A DNA stretch of 55,454 nucleotides from Oxalobacteraceae bacterium UBA6018 (GTDB lineage: Bacteria; Pseudomonadota; Gammaproteobacteria; Burkholderiales; Burkholderiaceae_D). The notes under the pieces were generated by a model. It had not been told where the DNA came from and made no database searches. It was given only the letters and a program-made list of their open reading frames with translations. Below are positions 24,239 to 33,477 of this stretch, one piece after another; the stretch's first letter is position 1; every line of letters begins with the position of its first letter. Location: contig DIZW01000115.1 of NCBI GenBank assembly GCA_002428015.1, positions 7,221 through 62,674 of the forward strand, in the 5' to 3' direction. The translations under genes and the position numbers were made by a program.

Positions 24239-24415
24239 ATGCCCACCAAGCGATCCCCAAACGATCCCGCCAACGTGCGTCCCATGACCGATGAGGCCGA
24301 TATTGGCAGCGGCGAGAAGACCCCTGCCCAAGCCGAGACCGAAAGGCTCATCCGCGAGATTCCACCCTTGCCGCCATCGCAGCACGGGCGCGACGAGAAA
24401 AAGACGACTGGCTAA
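24239..24415 (+). CDS. Small hydrophilic hypothetical protein
   Basis: 58 residues, very polar and Pro/Glu/Lys-rich, probably disordered. AAAGGAG lies 6 bases before the ATG, which supports translation better than the GTG or ATG choices further upstream in the same frame. No domain is recognised. Confidence 0.55.
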   Translation: MPTKRSPNDPANVRPMTDEADIGSGEKTPAQAETERLIREIPPLPPSQHGRDEKKTTG

Positions 24416-24461
24416 GCGCCCCCCGCGGCCGCCGGCGCGTGCAGGCCGCGCCGGCCTACTC

Positions 24462-24689
24462 CTATTGCGCAGGGCCGTTCCCAGGCTCGGGCGCGGCTTT
24501 AATCGGCGACACTGGCAGGGTCGGCTCCTCGACCGGCGCGTTGGCCGGTGACGGCACGTCGTCGGGTACCGGCGCCGGCTTGGGATCGGGCGGCGGGCTG
24601 TCCGGTTCCGGGGTGGAATGGGCGCGCCGGTCGTCGCAATGGCGATGCTGTCCCATATAATCGTCGAGACTGTCTTCCGTGTTGAACAT
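24462..24689 (-). CDS. Small Pro-rich acidic hypothetical protein
   Basis: 75 residues. The N-terminus is ordered-looking (MFNTEDSLDDYMGQHRHCDDRRAH, in part) and is followed by a Pro/Glu-rich tail that is probably disordered. AGAGGA precedes the ATG. His, Cys and Asp cluster at residues 14-24 and could bind metal, but that is speculation. The frame continues open far upstream; that part is shadow of the SRAP gene. Confidence 0.55.
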   Translation of the reverse strand: MFNTEDSLDDYMGQHRHCDDRRAHSTPEPDSPPPDPKPAPVPDDVPSPANAPVEEPTLPVSPIKAAPEPGNGPAQ

Positions 24690-24725
24690 GATGTCCTCTT
24701 GGTAATGTGTTGATGGTGTCAGCAA

Positions 24726-24769
24726 GTGATGCTGATGCGTGACCTTGCTCCGTGATGCTGATGCGTGAC
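24726..24769. repeat. Two-copy 18-bp direct repeat
   Basis: GTGATGCTGATGCGTGAC occurs at 24726-24743 and 24752-24769, a 26-base period, in the 216-base gap between the small Pro-rich gene and the SRAP gene. Two copies only. It may be a duplicated regulatory site or a slippage product. Confidence 0.5.
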
Positions 24770-24905
24770 ACCCGCGCGCCGGCTCCCCGTGTCGGTGTCG
24801 CGGCCCGCGCGCGCCGCCAAAACGCGGACGCGCACGGCGTAGCCACCCAGTCATCCTATTTGGGGTATCGTTGCGTTCATCGACCCAGCCCAAAGGAGTT
24901 CGCGC

Positions 24906-25592
24906 ATGTGCGGACGGCTTGACCAGAACCATACCGCCCTCGAATATATCGCCGCCATGCGCTGGGCCGGCGACGCCGCCGTCGTCGACAGCCAGGCCGC
25001 GCCCAGCTACAACGCCGCGCCCGGCACCTACCGCCCCTTGATGCGCGTCGTCGACGACCGCCTGGTGCTCGACGACGCCTTCTGGGGCTACCGCGCGCCT
25101 TGGGCGGTGGGCAAGGTTCCCGTCACGATCAACGCGCGCATCGAGAAACTGTCCAACCGCTACTGGGCCGGCCTGCTCAAGAAGGGGCGCGCCATCGTGC
25201 CGGCCGACGGCTGGTACGAGTGGACTGGCGAGAAGGGCAAGAAACAGCCTTGGCACGTCCACCTCAAAACCCACGAGCCGATGTTCATCGCCGCCATCGC
25301 GGCGCCCGGCCCGGTGCGCGAACACGCGGCCGAAGCCGGCTTCGTGCTCGTCACGGCCGACGCCGAGGGCGGCATGGTCGACGTGCATGACCGCCGTCCT
25401 ATCGTCCTCACAGCGGCGGACGCGGCGCTGTGGCTGGACCCGGCGCTGTCGCCCGACCGCGCCGAATCGCTGCTGCGCTCGCTGGCGGTGGACTGCGATG
25501 CGTTTGAATGGCATCCGGTGAGCAAGGACGTGGGGCGCGCCACCAATGAGGGGGCGCACCTGGCCGCCCAGCGCGACCTGCCGCTGGACTAG
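24906..25592 (+). CDS. SRAP-domain DNA-protein crosslink protein (HMCES/YedK family)
   Basis: 228 residues. YedK/HMCES proteins shield abasic sites in single-stranded DNA by forming a thiazolidine crosslink through Cys2. Key residues are present: C2 (MCGR, after Met removal), N76 and R78 (INAR), E105 (GWYEW) and H161 (VHDRRP). AGGAG sits 8 bases before the ATG. The gene stands alone among small genes and is not near an obvious SOS box. Confidence 0.94.
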   Translation: MCGRLDQNHTALEYIAAMRWAGDAAVVDSQAAPSYNAAPGTYRPLMRVVDDRLVLDDAFWGYRAPWAVGKVPVTINARIEKLSNRYWAGLLKKGRAIVPADGWYEWTGEKGKKQPWHVHLKTHEPMFIAAIAAPGPVREHAAEAGFVLVTADAEGGMVDVHDRRPIVLTAADAALWLDPALSPDRAESLLRSLAVDCDAFEWHPVSKDVGRATNEGAHLAAQRDLPLD

Positions 25593-25644
25593 GTCCGGGC
25601 TGGCCCCGCGCGCAGGCGCGCGCGAGGCCGCCGGTGAAGCAGGC

Positions 25645-25833
25645 TTAATGGCCCTGCTTCTGCTTGGCCCCGCCGCCGGCCCCTTTGCCGGTGCCGGCCC
25701 TGATGCGCGACTTCTCATCCTCGCTGCTCTTGTGTGGATGCCCGGCACGGCGCTTGGCGGCGTCGTCCTCGGATTCGTGGGCCGATTGCTTGCTTTGTCC
25801 TTCGGTCGATTCTTCGCTTTTTGACTGGGTCAT
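25645..25833 (-). CDS. Small highly hydrophilic protein
   Basis: 62 residues, almost all Lys, Ser, Glu, Gly and Gln, with no hydrophobic core (ESTEGQSKQSAHESEDD). CAGGAG lies before the ATG. Such proteins are often stress-related or disordered chaperone-like, but nothing here proves it. Confidence 0.55.
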   Translation of the reverse strand: MTQSKSEESTEGQSKQSAHESEDDAAKRRAGHPHKSSEDEKSRIRAGTGKGAGGGAKQKQGH

Positions 25834-25953
25834 ACCGTTCTCCTGTCGTTGAAATAAGGCACGCGGAAAGTCTGCGGCGACTTTTCGCCGCGGGCCGCCG
25901 CGCGCAAAGCGCCAACTGCGGCGTCAGAGCTTGAGCGTCTTTCGGGCGTGCTC

Positions 25954-26193
25954 TCAGGTACTGCCTTTGGCGAGCAGATTGTCGATCTCGGTGCGCGCCA
26001 CTTCGATGCCGGCCACGCAGGCGATCTCGGGGTTGGCGTGGCCGCCGTCGGTCTGGCTGCGCGTGATGTCGACCGCGGCAGTGCCTTGGCCGGCGCGCTG
26101 GATGCGGTAGCTGAAGTCCCAGCGGTCCTCGCAATCCTTCAATGGCGTCACCTCGATGGTAAATCCCTTGTATTCCTGGCTTGCAATTTCCAT
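25954..26193 (-). CDS. Conserved hypothetical protein
   Basis: 79 residues with GAGGA upstream of the ATG. The sequence (YKGFTIEVTPLKDCEDRWDF, then SYRIQRAG) suggests a beta-rich small domain, followed by a helix with CVAGIEVARTEIDNLL. I recognise no family. The 141 bases between it and the next divergent gene hold nothing further that I can name. Confidence 0.6.
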   Translation of the reverse strand: MEIASQEYKGFTIEVTPLKDCEDRWDFSYRIQRAGQGTAAVDITRSQTDGGHANPEIACVAGIEVARTEIDNLLAKGST

Positions 26194-26334
26194 ATCGTCC
26201 TCGTCGTTTTGCCGAAGACTAGCATGGAAAAACCGTCACCTTCCGTGCGCCGTTTCAATCGTGCGCGGCCCGCGCCGGGCGCGCGCCCGCGCACGGCGGT
26301 ATAGTGGGGCCATCGTCCGCCCGAGAGCGCCGCC

Positions 26335-27216
26335 ATGACCCTGTGCTGCCCGTTCCCCGCCCTGCTGATGTCCGGCGCCGCCGTGACCGCCCCGATGACC
26401 CTGGACGACTACCTGGCGCTGCGCGGGCCGGCGCCCAGCGCCCGCTTCGCCTACGGCGGCGCGCCCTCGCAATACGCCGAGCTGTTCCGCCCGTCCGGCA
26501 CGGGGCCCTTCCCGGTGGCGATCCTGGTGCACGGCGGCTGCTGGAGCGTCAAGTTCGGCGGCATCAGGCAGATGCGCAACATGGCAGGCGCGCTGGTGGC
26601 CAAGGGCATCGCCGTGTGGAACGTGGAATACCGCCGCGCCGACGAGGACGGCGGCGGCTATCCCGGCACCTACCTCGACATCAACGCCGCCATCGACACC
26701 CTGGCCGCGCAAGCCCAGGCCGAGCGGCTCGACACGGACCGCATGGTCGCGGTGGGCCATTCGGCTGGCGGCCAGCTGGTCCAGTGGATGGCCGGGCGCG
26801 CCCGCATCGCGCCGGCCAGCCCGCTGTTCCAGGCCGCGCCCTTGCCGGTGCGCGAGGTGATCAGCCTGGGCGGCCTGGCCGACCTGCGCAACGAGCAAGC
26901 CCTGATCGCCGCCAGTTGCGGGCGCAGCACGGAGCAGTTGGCGGGCCGGCCCAGCCCCGCCCGCCCCGACGTGTTTTCCGACACCAATGCGGCCGAGCTC
27001 ATGCCCAACGGCAGCCACACGCTGCTGATCACGGGCGAGCTCGACACCATCGCGCCGCCGCGCGCCGCCCATGCCTACGCCGCCAGGGCGCGCGCGGCCG
27101 GCGACCGCGCCGAGGTGCTGATCCTGCCCGGCGCCAGCCATTACGACGAGGTGGCGGCCGGCTCCAAGGCCTGGCTGCTGGTGGGCGCGGCCATCGAACG
27201 GGCGCTGGGCCTGTAG
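26335..27216 (+). CDS. Alpha/beta hydrolase (esterase/kynurenine formamidase-like)
   Basis: 293 residues. The oxyanion HGG motif (LVHGGCW) and nucleophile elbow GHSAGG are clear. A probable acid residue lies in GELDTIAPP and the catalytic His in GASHYDE near the C-terminus. This layout matches the HSL/BD-FAE-type hydrolases. A 20-residue hydrophobic start could be a weak signal peptide, or translation may begin at the later ATG (residue 21). Substrate unknown; no pathway neighbours. Confidence 0.85.
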   Translation: MTLCCPFPALLMSGAAVTAPMTLDDYLALRGPAPSARFAYGGAPSQYAELFRPSGTGPFPVAILVHGGCWSVKFGGIRQMRNMAGALVAKGIAVWNVEYRRADEDGGGYPGTYLDINAAIDTLAAQAQAERLDTDRMVAVGHSAGGQLVQWMAGRARIAPASPLFQAAPLPVREVISLGGLADLRNEQALIAASCGRSTEQLAGRPSPARPDVFSDTNAAELMPNGSHTLLITGELDTIAPPRAAHAYAARARAAGDRAEVLILPGASHYDEVAAGSKAWLLVGAAIERALGL

Positions 27217-27404
27217 TGCCTCGACAAAGGCGTTATTGTTGTTTTAAGGAAAAATATAGGCGATATGGCGTCAATTCGTCCTCTTTTGTCGCTTCGACAT
27301 TTCAAATGTGGGATCGATGACTTACCGTTGACCTCGCTCAGGCCTGCCCCCGGCCGAGTCGCTGCTGCTGCGCCAGCACCCGTACAAGTTCAATCGGAGA
27401 AGTA

Positions 27405-29060
27405 ATGCTCAACAATATGAAGGTGGGGACTCGCCTGCTGGCGGGATTTCTTCTGGTCGCCGTGCTGGGAAGCGTGGTGGCTGGGATCGGCATCTTCAAC
27501 ATGGCGAGAATGAACGACGCGGCCGAACGCGCCTACGCCAGCGACCTGCTGGGCATTTCAGCGTCCAAGGAAGCCAATATCGACCTGATCTACGTGGAGC
27601 GCGCAGTGCGCAGCGTGCTGCTGGCCGCTCCCGCGGAGCGTAAACGCACCCTGGCCCGGCTCGAGACCGCGCGCGTGGGCGTGCACGCCTACCTCGACAA
27701 GGCGCGCCCGCTCTACTACACGGCCGAAGGCAAGGCCCAGCTCACCCGCATCGACACCGGCCTGGCCGAGGTCGAGCGCATGGTGGCGCAGGCCGTCAAA
27801 CTGGCCGAAGACGATACGCCGGAAGGCAAGAGCGCCGCCGCCCAATTCGTGTTGACCAGCTTTTCCGCCAAGTCGAACGCCTTGGACGACCAGATGAGCA
27901 AACTAGCCAGCATCAAGGAGAAAACCGCGGCCGACGCCGCCGCCGCCGCAAGCGAGCGCTACCACGCCACGCGCACGATGATGCTGATCCTGGTGCTGGG
28001 CGGCCTGGGCGCCGGCGTCGGCCTGGGCGCGTGGATCACCCGCACCCTCACGCGCCAGCTCGGCGGCGAACCCGGCTACGCGGCCGAGGTGGCCGGCGCG
28101 ATCGCCAGCGGCGAGCTGTCGAACCCGATCGCGCTCGCGCCAGGCGACGAGCACAGCCTGCTGTTCGCGATGGAAAGCATGCGCCAGAGCCTGGTCAAGA
28201 TCGTCAGCGAAGTGCGCAGCGGCACCGACATGATCGCCACCGCGTCCAGCCAGATCGCCAGCGGCAACATGGACCTGTCGTCGCGCACCGAGGAGCAGGC
28301 CAGCTCGCTGGAGGAGACCGCCTCGTCCATGGAAGAACTGACCAGCACGGTCAAGCAGAACGCCGACAACGCGCGCCAGGCCAACGCGCTGGCCGTCTCG
28401 GCCTCGGAGGTGGCGCAGACAGGCGGCACGGTGGTGGCGCAGGTGGTCCAGACGATGGCGTCGATCAACGATTCGTCGCGCAAGATCGTCGACATCATCG
28501 GCGTCATCGACGGCATCGCCTTCCAGACCAACATCCTGGCCTTGAACGCCGCGGTGGAGGCGGCCCGCGCCGGCGAGCAGGGACGCGGCTTCGCCGTGGT
28601 GGCGGCCGAAGTGCGCAACCTGGCCCAGCGCTCGGCCGGCGCGGCCAAGGAGATCAAGGCCTTGATCAACGACTCGGTGGGCAAGGTCGACGCCGGCGGC
28701 CGGCTGGTCGACCAGGCCGGCACGACCATGGGCGCGATCGTCCAGTCGATCACCCGGGTCACCGACATCATGTCCGAGATCGCCTCGGCCAGCATGGAGC
28801 AGACCATCGGCATCGAGCAGGTCAACACCGCCATCAGCCAGATGGACGACGTCACCCAGCAGAACGCCGCCCTGGTCGAGCAAGCGGCGGCGGCGGCCGG
28901 TTCGATGCAGGACCAGGCCGCCACCTTGCAGCGGGTGGTCAGCATCTTCCGCCTGCCCCAGGTCCAGGCGCAGGCCACGCGGCGCAGGCCGGCGGTGCGA
29001 ACCGCGCCAGCCGCGCGCCTGGCCAGGCCGGTCGTCGAGGAAGCCTGGGAAGCGGTGTAA
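27405..29060 (+). CDS. Methyl-accepting chemotaxis protein
   Basis: 551 residues. Membrane helices lie at about 10-32 and 190-212, flanking a helical periplasmic sensor domain of the 4HB type. A HAMP region (212-265) and the cytoplasmic signalling hairpin follow, with the conserved tip (DGIAFQTNILALNAAVEAAR) near residue 370 and Glu/Gln-rich methylation helices. The tail ends EEAWEAV, reminiscent of but not equal to the CheR-docking pentapeptide. The ligand cannot be read from sequence. GGAGAAG precedes the ATG. The 188-base upstream gap holds no gene. Confidence 0.94.
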   Translation: MLNNMKVGTRLLAGFLLVAVLGSVVAGIGIFNMARMNDAAERAYASDLLGISASKEANIDLIYVERAVRSVLLAAPAERKRTLARLETARVGVHAYLDKARPLYYTAEGKAQLTRIDTGLAEVERMVAQAVKLAEDDTPEGKSAAAQFVLTSFSAKSNALDDQMSKLASIKEKTAADAAAAASERYHATRTMMLILVLGGLGAGVGLGAWITRTLTRQLGGEPGYAAEVAGAIASGELSNPIALAPGDEHSLLFAMESMRQSLVKIVSEVRSGTDMIATASSQIASGNMDLSSRTEEQASSLEETASSMEELTSTVKQNADNARQANALAVSASEVAQTGGTVVAQVVQTMASINDSSRKIVDIIGVIDGIAFQTNILALNAAVEAARAGEQGRGFAVVAAEVRNLAQRSAGAAKEIKALINDSVGKVDAGGRLVDQAGTTMGAIVQSITRVTDIMSEIASASMEQTIGIEQVNTAISQMDDVTQQNAALVEQAAAAAGSMQDQAATLQRVVSIFRLPQVQAQATRRRPAVRTAPAARLARPVVEEAWEAV

Positions 29061-29101
29061 GCGTCGCGCGCGGCGCCGCCCCGGCGCTGCGCCGCGCCGG
29101 C

Positions 29102-29416
29102 TCAGGCTCGCCTGGCCGCGGGCACCGACAGCACCAGGTCCGCGCGCGCCAACGCCACGCAAGGCAGGATCCACCCTTCGCGTTTTTCGTCAACACTCAA
29201 GGCCGGCCAGTCGATCAGGTAGGCGACCTGGCCGCTTTCAAGCGCGCACATGCAGGTGCGGCAGGTACCGTTGCGGCAGGAGCTGGGCAGGATGTAGCCG
29301 GCCGCCTCGGCGGCCTGCAACAGGCTCTGCCCGTCGGCGGCCATGAACTGCCAGCCCTTCGGCGTCAAGCTGATCCGGTAGCCTGGCGGGCGCGCTTTGT
29401 CGTTGTCGGTCGTCAT
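29102..29416 (-). CDS. Plant-type 2Fe-2S ferredoxin
   Basis: 104 residues. The cluster ligands are C47, C52, C55 and C86 in the pattern C-x4-C-x2-C-x30-C (SCRNGTCRTC ... ILPCVA). It is a small one-electron carrier in the cytoplasm; its partner oxidoreductase is not adjacent. The start is uncertain: no Shine-Dalgarno precedes 29416, and 29437 is an in-frame alternative adding seven residues. It converges on the chemoreceptor gene, with a 41-base GC-rich palindromic gap between them. Confidence 0.85.
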   Translation of the reverse strand: MTTDNDKARPPGYRISLTPKGWQFMAADGQSLLQAAEAAGYILPSSCRNGTCRTCMCALESGQVAYLIDWPALSVDEKREGWILPCVALARADLVLSVPAARRA

Positions 29417-29518
29417 GGCGCCATTGTAGAGCGACACGGCCCCTCAGTACGCTAGCGCACAGACCTTAGCCGCGAAGAAATCTATCCTCAAAGCATATCT
29501 TTCACCATTGGGGGCCCC

Positions 29519-30499
29519 ATGACCGTTCCACGACTTTGCTTGCTCGCCGCCTGCCTCTGCGGCGTCGCCGCGCAGGCCGCCACCGCTTCCCACACGACGG
29601 CGCTCAGCGCCGACAGCGTCAATAACGCCGCCAAGCGCGGACCGGCCTCGGCCAAGGACAGCGCCGCGCTGCTGCGCGCCCAGGTCCTGCTTGACCGCGC
29701 CCACTTCGCGCCCGGCGAGATCGACGGCGCCTTCGGCTTCAACATGCGCATGGCCATCGCCGGCTTCCAGAAAAACCACGACCTCACCGCCAGCGGCACG
29801 CTCGACGCGGCCACCTGGAAAGCCCTCAACGCCGACGAGGCCGACGCGCTCATGCCCTACACCATCGCCGATGCCGACGTGGCCGGCCCATTCGAGAAGA
29901 TCCCCGAGCAGATGGCCGACAAGGCCAAGCTGACGACGCTGAACTATGAAAGCGCGGAAGAAGCGCTGGGCGAGAAGTTCCACGTCAGCCCCGCCCTGCT
30001 CAAACGCCTCAATCCGGGCAAGGACTTAAGCCACGCCGGCGAGCAGATCATCGTGCCCAATGTGCTCGACACCGAGCCGCTGCCCAAGGCCGGCAAGGTC
30101 GTGGTGGACAAGTCGGACCGTACGGTGACGGTGATCGACAGCGCCGGCAAGACCGTCGCCCAGTTCCCCGCCTCCACCGGCAGCGTGCACGACCCCTTGC
30201 CGGTCGGCGCCTGGAAGGTCAACGGCGTGTCGAAGAACCCGGTGTTCAACTACAACCCCAAACTGTTCTGGGACGCCAAGCCCGGCGAGGACAAGGCCAA
30301 GATTCCGGCCGGCCCCAACAATCCCGTCGGCCTCGTGTGGGTGGACCTGTCCAAGGAACACTATGGCATCCACGGCACCCCGGTGCCCGCCTCGATCGGC
30401 AAGACCGAGTCGCATGGCTGCATCCGCCTGACCAACTGGAACGCCACCGACCTGGCCGGCGTCGTCGCGGCCGGCACCCCTGTCATCCTGCAAGACTAA
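29519..30499 (+). CDS. Periplasmic L,D-transpeptidase with peptidoglycan-binding domain
   Basis: 326 residues. A signal peptide (about 1-20, ending AQA-A) is followed by a PG_binding_1 domain (VLLDRAHFAPGEIDGAFG) and a YkuD catalytic domain. The catalytic motif is SHGCIRLTNW near residue 302, with the upstream HGTPVP His. It would form 3-3 crosslinks in peptidoglycan or anchor proteins to it. It lies 27 bases before an M23 peptidase gene in the same direction, so the two may be cotranscribed. Confidence 0.92.
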   Translation: MTVPRLCLLAACLCGVAAQAATASHTTALSADSVNNAAKRGPASAKDSAALLRAQVLLDRAHFAPGEIDGAFGFNMRMAIAGFQKNHDLTASGTLDAATWKALNADEADALMPYTIADADVAGPFEKIPEQMADKAKLTTLNYESAEEALGEKFHVSPALLKRLNPGKDLSHAGEQIIVPNVLDTEPLPKAGKVVVDKSDRTVTVIDSAGKTVAQFPASTGSVHDPLPVGAWKVNGVSKNPVFNYNPKLFWDAKPGEDKAKIPAGPNNPVGLVWVDLSKEHYGIHGTPVPASIGKTESHGCIRLTNWNATDLAGVVAAGTPVILQD

Positions 30500-30526
30500 C
30501 CCGCTCACCGCGACCAAGGAATTCCT

Positions 30527-31270
30527 ATGAAATGGCTCATGACATTTATCGCTGGCTTGCTGATCGGGGCGGGCAGCCTGTTCGTCTACCTGCGCCAGTT
30601 CCCCTACGATCGCCCGGCACCGGCGCTGGTCGCCGTGCCGGCGGCGGCCGGCGCGCCGGGCGCCGCCGCCCCCACTGCGGGAGCCGCGGGCGCCCCGGTC
30701 ACCCAGGCCCAACTGGGCACGCTGCCGGCCCCGCCCGTGGTGACCACCGACCTGACCGAGGCCGACCTGCCGCTGCGTCCGACCCAGCAGGAATTCCCCA
30801 TGCCGGCCCTGGACGCCCAGGGCAGCGGCGCGTCCGCGCCGGCCGGCAAGCTCTTGATCCCGGTGGACGGCATCAAGGCCTCCCAGCTGAGCGACACCTT
30901 CGACCAGCCGCGCAGCAATGAGCGCCACCACGAGGCGCTCGACATCATGGCGCCCAAGGGCACCAAGGTGCTGGCCGCGTCCGACGGCAAGGTGGCCAAG
31001 CTGTTCAACAGCAAGCCGGGCGGGCTCACCATCTACGAGTTCGATCCCTCCGAAAAATTCGCCTACTATTACGCCCACCTGGACCGCTACGCGGACGGCC
31101 TGAAGGAAGGCGCCGCCATCAAGCGCGGCGACCTGATTGGCTACGTCGGCACCACCGGCAACGCCAATCCGAACGGCCCCCACCTGCATTTCGCCGTGTT
31201 CGAACTGACCCCGGCCAAGCAGTGGTGGAAGGGCACGCCGATCAACCCCTACCCGCTGCTCGGCGAGTAA
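30527..31270 (+). CDS. Membrane-anchored M23 peptidase (LytM-like)
   Basis: 247 residues. A single N-terminal helix (MKWLMTFIAGLLIGAGSLFV) anchors it, followed by a Pro/Ala-rich linker and an M23 domain. The zinc motif is present: H-x3-D in HHEALDIM and HLHF in NGPHLHFAVFEL. It is probably an active endopeptidase on peptidoglycan or an activator. It follows the L,D-transpeptidase, fitting cell-wall remodelling. Its 3' end overlaps the convergent HAF-repeat gene by 29 bases. Confidence 0.92.
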   Translation: MKWLMTFIAGLLIGAGSLFVYLRQFPYDRPAPALVAVPAAAGAPGAAAPTAGAAGAPVTQAQLGTLPAPPVVTTDLTEADLPLRPTQQEFPMPALDAQGSGASAPAGKLLIPVDGIKASQLSDTFDQPRSNERHHEALDIMAPKGTKVLAASDGKVAKLFNSKPGGLTIYEFDPSEKFAYYYAHLDRYADGLKEGAAIKRGDLIGYVGTTGNANPNGPHLHFAVFELTPAKQWWKGTPINPYPLLGE

Positions 31271-32372
31271 GCCGCGCGCCCCGCCCCGCCAGCGCCACCA
31301 GCATGGCGCCGGCCCCCAGCATGGCCCAGCTGTCCGGTTCCGGCACCGGCGCCGTCGGGCTGAGCAGGAAGGCCTGGCAGGCCGTGCCGCTGCCGTCGCA
31401 GCCGAACGCGGCGATCTGGCCATGGTCGTTGATGTCGGCCGCGTAGCGCAGCACGTAGTCGAAACCCGGCCCGACCAGGGTGTTTAGGTCGCTCATGGCG
31501 CCGTTCGCATACAGGAAGGCGTGCACCGCGTCGCCGACCCCGGTTTCAGAACTGCCCACCGCCTGCCCCAGGTTGTTGATGCCCAATGCATAGCTGTTGG
31601 CCCCGCCCAGCGTGTGCAAATCCGTCATGCGGGCGCCGTCGTACAGGAAGCCGTGCGCGTAGGCGTCGCCCGCCGTGTAGGAAAACCCCGCCACCAGCCC
31701 CTGGTCGTTGATCGCGTTGGCCGCGCTGAAGGTGCCGCCCAGGGTGCCCAGGTCGCGCATCGCGCCCGCGCTGTACGCGAAGGCATGGTAGGAGCCGGCG
31801 CTGGTGTCGGCGCGCCCGACCACGGTGCCGGCGCCGTTGATGCCCAGGCCCATGCTGTTGGCCCCGCCCAGGGTGCCCAGGTCGAGCAGCGCGCCGCCCG
31901 GCGTGTAGCGGAAGGCGTGCTCGGTGTCGTGGTCGGCCAGCTTGGCGCTGCCGGCCACCTGCCCGCCCGCGTTGATCGCCGCGCCCACGCTGTCCGCGCC
32001 CGGCCCGCCCAGCGTGCCCAGGCTGGTCACGCCGCCATTGGCGAACACCACCGCGCGCGTGACCCCGACCGAGGTGACACTGCCGGCGATCTGGCCGGCA
32101 TCGTTGATGCTGGCGGCGTCGCTGGCGCTCGCGCCCAGCGGCTGCAGGCTGGTGCTCAGGCCGTTCGTCGCCACGTAGGCGCTGGCCAGGTTGTTGGCGC
32201 CGAGCGCGTAGCCGACCACCTGGCCCAGGTTGTTCAGGTCGTGCACGTCGCCGCTGGCCCCGCCGATGCCGGCGATCGGCGTGACGCGGTACAGCGGCGC
32301 CGCGCTGCCCAGGGCCGGCGCCAGCAGGGCCGCCAGTGCCGCCATCCGCAGCACATGTTGGTAATGTCGCAT
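31242..32372 (-). CDS. HAF-repeat PEP-CTERM extracellular protein
   Basis: 376 residues with a signal peptide (about 1-25, SAA-PL). At least five HAF-type repeats follow, for example AFRYTPGGALLDLGTLGG and AFAYSAGAMRDLGTLGG, each about 40 residues apart. The C-terminus has a PEP-CTERM sorting signal: PEPDSW, a hydrophobic helix, then basic residues (RGARLTRR). Exosortase would cleave it, but no exosortase gene is in the window. The ATG at 32372 is preferred because it places the signal peptide at the start. The gene overlaps the M23 gene end-to-end. Confidence 0.88.
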   Translation of the reverse strand: MRHYQHVLRMAALAALLAPALGSAAPLYRVTPIAGIGGASGDVHDLNNLGQVVGYALGANNLASAYVATNGLSTSLQPLGASASDAASINDAGQIAGSVTSVGVTRAVVFANGGVTSLGTLGGPGADSVGAAINAGGQVAGSAKLADHDTEHAFRYTPGGALLDLGTLGGANSMGLGINGAGTVVGRADTSAGSYHAFAYSAGAMRDLGTLGGTFSAANAINDQGLVAGFSYTAGDAYAHGFLYDGARMTDLHTLGGANSYALGINNLGQAVGSSETGVGDAVHAFLYANGAMSDLNTLVGPGFDYVLRYAADINDHGQIAAFGCDGSGTACQAFLLSPTAPVPEPDSWAMLGAGAMLVALAGRGARLTRRAAGRG

Positions 32373-32517
32373 AAATTGCTCCCGATGCAAGAAGGACTTA
32401 CAATCAGTGACTGACGCTCGAACATGGGCTATTTAAACGCGAATGGACGCGCCCTGGCGCGCCGCTGGACGGTCCGCGCCGCGCGCGCGTCCACGCACCA
32501 CTGAACGGAGACCTGCC

Positions 32518-33477
32518 ATGAAAGACTTGCCGCCCGCGCGACGCCTCGACCTGATCGGCATCGGCGAATGCATGGTCGAGTTCCACGCCGACCAGCCGCT
32601 CGCCAGCGCGCCCCTGCTGCGGCGCGGCTATGGCGGCGACGTGCTCAACGCGCTGGTGGCGCTGCAGCGCCTGGGCGGGCACAGCGGCTTCGTCACGCGC
32701 TTCGGCGACGATCCCTTCGGGCCCGGCCTGCTGCAAGCCTGGCAGGCCGAAGGCATCGACACCAGCCACGCGCACGTGCAGACGGGCGAGAACGGGATGT
32801 ATTTCATCTCCGTGGCGGCCGACGGCGAACGCGAATTCACCTACCGCCGCCACGGCACGCCGGCCTCGACCATGACGGCCGGCGACCTCGACCCGGCCTA
32901 CCTGGCGTCCAGCCACTGGCTGCTGCTGTCGGGAATCACCCAGGCCTTGTCGGCCAGCGCGCGCCAGACCACGCTGGCGGCGGCCCGCATCGCCGCCGCG
33001 CACGGCGTGCAGATCGCCTACGATCCGAATTACCGGCCGCGCCTGTGGGCGGCCAACGGCGGCCTGGCGGCCGCGCGCGCGGCCTTCGACGAGATCGCGC
33101 CCCTGGCCGACTGGCTGCTGCCGAGCAATCCGGTCGACGCCCAGCTGATCGACGAGCAGGCCGGCGCCGACGAGGACACCGACGCCGGCTTCGCGCTGGC
33201 CGGGCGCTTCGCCGCGCGCGCGCGCAACGTGGCGCTCAAGTGCGGCGCCAACGGCTGCATCCTGGCCGGCCCCGGCCCGGCGCGCCACGTGCCGGCGGTG
33301 AAGGCGGCCAAGGTGCTCGACACCACCGGCGCCGGCGACTTGTGGAACGGCAGTTTCCTGTACTACCTGCGACACGGCGCGGCCCCGGTGGAGGCGGCCG
33401 CGCACGCGAACCGCCTGGCGGCGGCCAAGCTGGCTTACCGCGGCGCCATTCCGCCGGCCGGCGCGCTCGGCGCCTGA
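32518..33477 (+). CDS. PfkB-family sugar kinase (2-keto-3-deoxygluconate kinase-like)
   Basis: 319 residues. The PfkB signature 2 is DTTGAGDLWNGSFL near residue 269, with the catalytic Asp; the N-terminus has IGECMVEF and GGDVLNALVALQRLG, as in KdgK. CGGAG precedes the chosen ATG; the frame upstream is non-coding. The sugar cannot be decided by sequence alone, and no Entner-Doudoroff or pectate genes adjoin. Its 3' end overlaps the convergent protease gene by 43 bases. Confidence 0.87.
   Translation: MKDLPPARRLDLIGIGECMVEFHADQPLASAPLLRRGYGGDVLNALVALQRLGGHSGFVTRFGDDPFGPGLLQAWQAEGIDTSHAHVQTGENGMYFISVAADGEREFTYRRHGTPASTMTAGDLDPAYLASSHWLLLSGITQALSASARQTTLAAARIAAAHGVQIAYDPNYRPRLWAANGGLAAARAAFDEIAPLADWLLPSNPVDAQLIDEQAGADEDTDAGFALAGRFAARARNVALKCGANGCILAGPGPARHVPAVKAAKVLDTTGAGDLWNGSFLYYLRHGAAPVEAAAHANRLAAAKLAYRGAIPPAGALGA

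Noticed and set aside
24726..24769. Direct repeats considered as a CRISPR array
   Set aside because: Only two copies with an 8-base spacer; no cas genes.
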